Source: Glaesserella sp041814905
GTDB lineage: Bacteria > Pseudomonadota > Gammaproteobacteria > Enterobacterales > Pasteurellaceae
DNA: 9,559 nucleotides
Assembly (NCBI RefSeq): GCF_041814905.1
Contig: NZ_JBGXYA010000087.1
Location: forward strand, 1-9,559
Direction: 5' to 3'
Below are positions 6,210 through 9,559 of this stretch, in pieces. The notes below the pieces were generated by a model that saw only the letters and a list, made by a program, of their open reading frames with translations, was not told where the DNA came from and did no database searches. Position numbers and translations under genes: made by a program. The stretch's first letter is position 1. Every line of letters begins with the position of its first letter.

Positions 6210-6272
6210 ATGAAACTTTATACTATAAAGTTTGTCATGTTTACCTGCAAAAACGGAGGTGAGAACTCATAA
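6210..6272 (+). other. Possible 20-codon upstream reading frame ending in an orphan Shine-Dalgarno
   Basis: ATG at 6210 opens 20 codons closed by TAA at 6270-6272. Its last codons contain GGAGGTGAG (6255-6263), an eight-base match (GGAGGTGA) to the complement of the 16S rRNA 3' end, yet no ATG, GTG or TTG follows at usable distance. The frame is the same as the autotransporter and stays open after the TAA. No ribosome site precedes the ATG, so translation is doubtful; the strong SD-like sequence is the solid observation. Confidence 0.2.
6213..6233 (+). promoter_or_regulatory. Perfect 21-bp palindrome, candidate operator or leader hairpin
   Basis: AAACTTTATA-C-TATAAAGTTT is ten base pairs on each side of a single centre base. 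As RNA it could form an eight-pair stem AAACUUUA/UAAAGUUU with loop UACUA. It lies about 20 bases after the candidate -10, where a repressor would block transcription, and contains a possible alternative -10 itself. The symmetry is seen directly; binding of any protein is inference. Confidence 0.5.
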
Positions 6273-6328
6273 AATACGTTATTTGATGTACCCAAAGTAA
6301 GGAAATTTCTTAAGGTTTTATCATTTCA

Positions 6329-6334
6329 CAGGAG
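6329..6334 (+). promoter_or_regulatory. Ribosome binding site of the autotransporter gene
   Basis: CAGGAG lies seven bases before ATG 6342 and fixes that start in preference to any reading from the upstream orphan SD. Confidence 0.85.
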
Positions 6335-6341
6335 TTATTTT

Positions 6342-9296
6342 ATGAATCATACTTATAAAACAATTTATGATACCGTTAAAGGGATTTATGTTGCGGTATC
6401 AGAACTCACCAATAGCCGTCGCAAAACAGGCAGTATCAAATTAATCACGGTCAGTCTTGCGGCATTGTTTTCTAGTCTTTCCTTTGCCACTCCTGTAACA
6501 CTGACCGGTGATTATATCAGAACCGCTGTGAGTGATTATGGTACTTTAGGTTCAAACGGTGCTAATCCACCCGGTATTCAATACGATAAAACGGGTACCC
6601 AAAATTTTGGGGTTGATGATTACCTTACGCCCGGTAGCCCACATCAAACTTTCAGTGTAAAAACCGCTGAGACAGGCTTGCAATACAACAACAATAACAA
6701 TCAGTTGCTGATTCCGTCGACTTCAGGTCCTTCGGATATAAGCAGTGGTACTGTTGCAGCCGCTACTTGGTCAGGACAATATTCGGATTACTATACGGTA
6801 AAAAATACTTATAGTGTGGGCAAAACAGAAGAAGCGATTCGTGTTGAAACAGTTTTAACCGCATTGCAGGATTTGACCGAAGTGAGATTTGCCACGGCAC
6901 TTGATCCTGATCCGGATGTGAATACGTATAACTCATACTATACAACCAATGGTAGAGGAACGACTAAGTTTGCTGCAGAAGATTGGGTACATTCATTAGG
7001 ACAGCAAACCGGTTTACCTGTCGGTATCTATAGCACATCACCTTATACTCATAATACCGGCGTATCTTCAGCTTGGTCGTTAGATCCGGATTTTTATCTT
7101 GCAGGTAATATGGATGGTGATGGTGATTATGTCATCGGTATGGGTTTCAATATAGGCACTTTACTCAGTGGTCAAAGTGTTGAGTTAGTCTACTATTATC
7201 TAATGGGTGAACAACTCGATACGGTGGTTATCCCTCCGTCGGCCGATCCGTCCGTACCGGCGGTTACCAAAACAAATATTGATTTAAGAAAAGTGTCCTA
7301 TGACAGTTCGCAATTAGGTATCACCGTGAATCCTGCGTTTGAAGGCGGAACACTAAAAATAGATACCGCGGGTACATATACCTCGGATTTTTCATTGAAT
7401 AATCTTGGCGGTACTATTGATGCTAATGCAAATAACGCAGTATTTAGTGGTGAGTTTTTCGATTTGAGTGATAGCAGTAGCAATGGTACATTAATTGTCT
7501 CCGATAGTGTCGGAGGCGGCTCTACTACCTTTGAAGGTGTAAATAGTTATACCGGTAAAACGGTGATAGAAGCAACGACGTTAGCATTATCAGGCAACGG
7601 TAATATTGCAAGCAGTAGCGGGGTGGAACTGGCCAATACCACCGCAGTATTTGATGTCTCGAATATTACTGCTCAAGCAACGACAGTGCAGGATCTTACC
7701 GGCGTGAGTGGTAGTGTAGTCAAAACCGGTACTACAGTGTTAACAGCCGGTACGGCAAACGATACTGAATTTGCCGGTAGTTTTGAAGGTAACGGCGGTT
7801 ATGTCAAACTTGGTAGCGGTAGTATGCTATTAAGCGGCGATAGTAGCTCCTTTAGTGGTACGAATGCGGTACAAGCCGGTGAGTTACAAGTAAACGGCGT
7901 GTTGGGCGGTTTAACCTTAACCGTTGCTTCAGGCAGTATTCTCAGCGGTAACGGTACTGTCGGTGGTGTAGTTACGGCAGAATCAGGCTCAACGATTAGC
8001 CCGGGAGCAGATACCCACCAAGATACCTTAACATTATCGGATGATTTAAATGTGCAAGCCTCGAGTGTTATTGCTATACAAACGACCTTGGAGGCCGATG
8101 ATAGTGCAACGGATAAATTGGTTGTCCAAGGCAATACTTCAGGACAAGCAACCGTACAGGTGACCAATCAAAGTGGTTCCGGTGCATTAACAAAAGAAGG
8201 GATTAAAGTGATTGATGTAGAAGGGCTGTCTGATGCAGTATTTTCACTCCCTACCGCTGCAATTGCGGTCAATTCTTACCAATATCGTTTAGTCCAAAAC
8301 GGATTGTCTACGCCAACGGACGGAGATTGGTATCTTCGTAGTACCTATCGTCCAGGCGTTGGAAACTATTTGGCGGCAGCATCCAGTAATGTGATTGGCG
8401 GCTTTAATTTAATGTCTACGATGCATCAACGTAACGGTACATTAAAAGCCGGAGAAAACGATGGTAAAGAGACTTGGGTTCGCACTTTAGGCTTTTATAA
8501 CAAGCTAAAAGGCAAAACACAGTTTGAATATGAACAGTTCTCAACCGGAGTCCAAATCGGTCAAGATCTCTGGCGTAGTGAAGATGCTAACCGTAGCAGA
8601 GCAGGGATAACTGCTCAATATCTGTACAGTAAAGTCGATGTGTATGATCATGAACGGGATAAAGTCGGGATAAGTAGTTTTACCGGCAAGGTGAAAACTC
8701 AAACGGCAGGCATTGGCTTCTACCATACTTATGTTGGAAATCGTGGTGGCTATATTGATACGGTAGCTCAAGTCAATCGTCTATATAGCAAACTGAAAGA
8801 CACGGATGGTATCCACTCCAAATTGAAAGGATGGCAGGCCGGCGCGTCCATTGAGGTAGGTAAAGGTATTCCGTTAGGAACAACAAACTGGGTCTTGGAA
8901 CCGCAAGCCCAAATCGCTTATCTCTACACCCATTATAGTGATCTAAACGATGCGTTTTCACGTGTCAGCGTTGATAGTAGCGAGAGTCTTACCATGCGAG
9001 CCGGTTTGCGTTTAAATAAACAGTTCACTGCGGATGAACGGGACGGCAATCTCTACTTTATTGTCAATTACCATCATCAACATTCCGGTAAACAGGATGC
9101 AACGTTCTTCCATGCTGACGGCAATCGCTTGGATGTCAGTGAAAAATTTGAACGTCACGGTATTGAAGGTGGTGTGGGTTTACAAACGAAAGTCGGCAAA
9201 AACAGCTATATTTTCGGTGACGTCCGCCATTTACAGCTACTTAACAATAAAGGTAACCAAACCCGTTTGGATGTTGGATTTAAGATGAGTTTCTAA
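6342..9296 (+). CDS. Autotransporter (type Va secretion) with beta-strand repeat passenger and C-terminal barrel
   Basis: 984 residues, complete, with no cysteine. Residues 1-28 form an extended signal peptide region (MNHTYKTIYD..., VAVSELTNSRRK). A hydrophobic core follows at 34-46 and cleavage is likely after SFA49. Passenger part one (50-297) is rich in Tyr, Thr and Asp, holds DPDPD (188-192) and a calcium-site-like DGDGD (258-262), and shows no beta-helix periodicity. A Pro-rich linker (298-309) leads to part two (about 310-665). Part two has autotransporter-associated repeats: FEGVNSYTGKTVIEATTLAL (397-416) and a PATR-like unit GSGSMLLSGDSSSFSG...GELQVNGVLGG...GSILSGNGTVGG...SGSTISPG (491-555). 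A linker helix at about 675-697 enters the PF03797-type barrel (about 705-984), starting TWVRTLGFYN and ending VGFKMSF with the terminal Phe needed for BAM insertion. No protease or esterase active site is evident, so adhesin or aggregation factor is the likeliest role, unproven. It is monocistronic. Confidence 0.95.
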   Translation: MNHTYKTIYDTVKGIYVAVSELTNSRRKTGSIKLITVSLAALFSSLSFATPVTLTGDYIRTAVSDYGTLGSNGANPPGIQYDKTGTQNFGVDDYLTPGSPHQTFSVKTAETGLQYNNNNNQLLIPSTSGPSDISSGTVAAATWSGQYSDYYTVKNTYSVGKTEEAIRVETVLTALQDLTEVRFATALDPDPDVNTYNSYYTTNGRGTTKFAAEDWVHSLGQQTGLPVGIYSTSPYTHNTGVSSAWSLDPDFYLAGNMDGDGDYVIGMGFNIGTLLSGQSVELVYYYLMGEQLDTVVIPPSADPSVPAVTKTNIDLRKVSYDSSQLGITVNPAFEGGTLKIDTAGTYTSDFSLNNLGGTIDANANNAVFSGEFFDLSDSSSNGTLIVSDSVGGGSTTFEGVNSYTGKTVIEATTLALSGNGNIASSSGVELANTTAVFDVSNITAQATTVQDLTGVSGSVVKTGTTVLTAGTANDTEFAGSFEGNGGYVKLGSGSMLLSGDSSSFSGTNAVQAGELQVNGVLGGLTLTVASGSILSGNGTVGGVVTAESGSTISPGADTHQDTLTLSDDLNVQASSVIAIQTTLEADDSATDKLVVQGNTSGQATVQVTNQSGSGALTKEGIKVIDVEGLSDAVFSLPTAAIAVNSYQYRLVQNGLSTPTDGDWYLRSTYRPGVGNYLAAASSNVIGGFNLMSTMHQRNGTLKAGENDGKETWVRTLGFYNKLKGKTQFEYEQFSTGVQIGQDLWRSEDANRSRAGITAQYLYSKVDVYDHERDKVGISSFTGKVKTQTAGIGFYHTYVGNRGGYIDTVAQVNRLYSKLKDTDGIHSKLKGWQAGASIEVGKGIPLGTTNWVLEPQAQIAYLYTHYSDLNDAFSRVSVDSSESLTMRAGLRLNKQFTADERDGNLYFIVNYHHQHSGKQDATFFHADGNRLDVSEKFERHGIEGGVGLQTKVGKNSYIFGDVRHLQLLNNKGNQTRLDVGFKMSF

Positions 9297-9305
9297 CGAG
9301 AGGAA

Positions 9306-9363
9306 ACAAGCGGTCGTTTTCCGCCGATTTTTTGCAAATTTGAGGTGAAAACCGACCGCTTGT
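9306..9363 (+). repeat. Inverted pair of DNA uptake sequences after the autotransporter
   Basis: ACAAGCGGTC (9306-9315) is extended by GTTTTC and later TTTTTTGCAAATTT, while the complement GACCGCTTGT occupies 9354-9363. The arms ACAAGCGGTCGTTTTC and GAAAACCGACCGCTTGT pair with one bulged base, making a long stem around a loop of about 25 bases. Paired uptake sequences acting as terminators downstream of genes are known in this family. It lacks a T-tract and is backed by the hairpin that follows. Confidence 0.88.
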
Positions 9364-9369
9364 AATAAC

Positions 9370-9397
9370 AAAAGGCGAGCATATAGCTCGCCTTTTT
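9370..9397. terminator. Bidirectional terminator between the autotransporter and asnS
   Basis: AAAAGGCGAGC (9370-9380), loop ATATA, GCTCGCCTTTT (9386-9396) and one more T. The 11-bp perfect stem has T-tract properties on the plus strand and TTTTGTTATT on the minus strand, fitting two convergent genes. Confidence 0.92.
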
Positions 9398-9418
9398 ATC
9401 TACTTATTTTAGAAAGAA

Positions 9419-9559
9419 TTAGAAATTCGCATTACGCGGTGCGCGTGGGAATGGAATGACCTCACGAATATTCTGTAAACCGGTGACATAGACGATTAAA
9501 CGCTCAAAGCCTAAACCAAAGCCTGAGTGCGGCACGGTACCGTAACGACGTAAATCACG
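9419..9559 (-). CDS. asnS: Asparaginyl-tRNA synthetase, C-terminal 46 residues
   Basis: The last 46 codons plus TAA are visible on the minus strand; the rest lies beyond the right edge. The segment reads RDLRRYGTVPHSGFGLGFER (first 20 visible residues), then LIVYVTGLQNIREVIPFP, ending RAPRNANF. GFGLGFER is class II synthetase motif 3, whose Arg contacts ATP. The ending closely matches the C-terminus of bacterial AsnRS (..VIPFPRTPRNA.F). The enzyme charges tRNA-Asn with asparagine in the cytosol. It is convergent with the autotransporter, and the hairpin at 9370-9397 probably ends both transcripts. The visible sequence shows no defect. Confidence 0.96.
   Translation of the reverse strand, partial: RDLRRYGTVPHSGFGLGFERLIVYVTGLQNIREVIPFPRAPRNANF

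Noticed and set aside
6687..6701. Five Asn codons (AAC/AAT) as a phase-variable repeat
   Set aside because: The tract is short and not uniform (AACAACAATAACAAT), and a trinucleotide change would not shift frame.
7836..7850. GDSSS (residues 499-503) as a serine protease active site of the autotransporter
   Set aside because: It lies inside a beta-strand repeat unit (LSGDSSSFSG), with no GDSGS context and no recognisable His/Asp partners or protease domain.
7799..8167. Minus-strand 122-codon open frame inside the autotransporter
   Set aside because: It is a shadow of the repeat-rich passenger, Pro/Val/Thr biased, with no domain resemblance, and the plus-strand protein is unambiguous.
1..9559. 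CRISPR arrays, tRNA or rRNA genes, insertion sequences, phage or toxin-antitoxin genes
   Set aside because: None seen on either strand: no regularly spaced repeats, no transposase-like frames and no cloverleaf-like sequence was noticed by eye.

Overview
The window looks like chromosome of a Pasteurellaceae bacterium of the Actinobacillus pleuropneumoniae / A. suis / Mannheimia type. Two lines support this. The housekeeping proteins (L13, S9, YaaA, FieF, TcyP, AsnS) are close to their gamma-proteobacterial homologues. Five copies of the 9-base DNA uptake core ACAAGCGGT (the 'Apl' subtype) are present, with the T-rich and TTTGCAAA-like flank on the expected side where I checked it, and no perfect Haemophilus-type core AAGTGCGGT was seen. 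The species name is an inference.

Layout. Positions 1-272 (minus) hold the start of yhcB/zapG, an inner-membrane envelope and division protein cut by the window edge. Divergent from it, a GC-discriminator promoter and a structured leader (about 407-574) drive the ribosomal protein operon rplM-rpsI, closed by a strong terminator at 1430-1460. A second promoter starts a tightly overlapped four-gene unit: yaaA (peroxide stress), a small predicted lipoprotein of unknown function, fieF (Fe/Zn efflux) and a Zn-ribbon DUF2310-like protein. A 14-bp perfect hairpin (4628-4664) ends that unit but sits only 22 bases upstream of the next gene, tcyP (L-cystine symporter), which has its own terminator at 6039-6078.

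The right third is dominated by a 984-residue type V (autotransporter) surface protein (6342-9296). It has an extended signal peptide, an N-terminal passenger domain that does not look like beta-helix, a proline-rich linker, autotransporter-associated beta-strand repeats and a complete C-terminal beta-barrel ending in Phe. Its 263-base upstream region contains a candidate promoter, a perfect 21-bp palindrome and an orphan Shine-Dalgarno sequence. After it come an inverted pair of uptake sequences, a bidirectional terminator and the convergent 3' end of asnS.

How the genes fit together. Most of the window is conserved housekeeping sequence. The yaaA-lipoprotein-fieF-DUF2310 unit suggests joint handling of oxidative stress and transition metals, and adjacent cystine import could feed thiol pools, but that link is inference. 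The least explained parts are the autotransporter N-terminal domain, the lipoprotein and the regulatory regions upstream of tcyP and the autotransporter.
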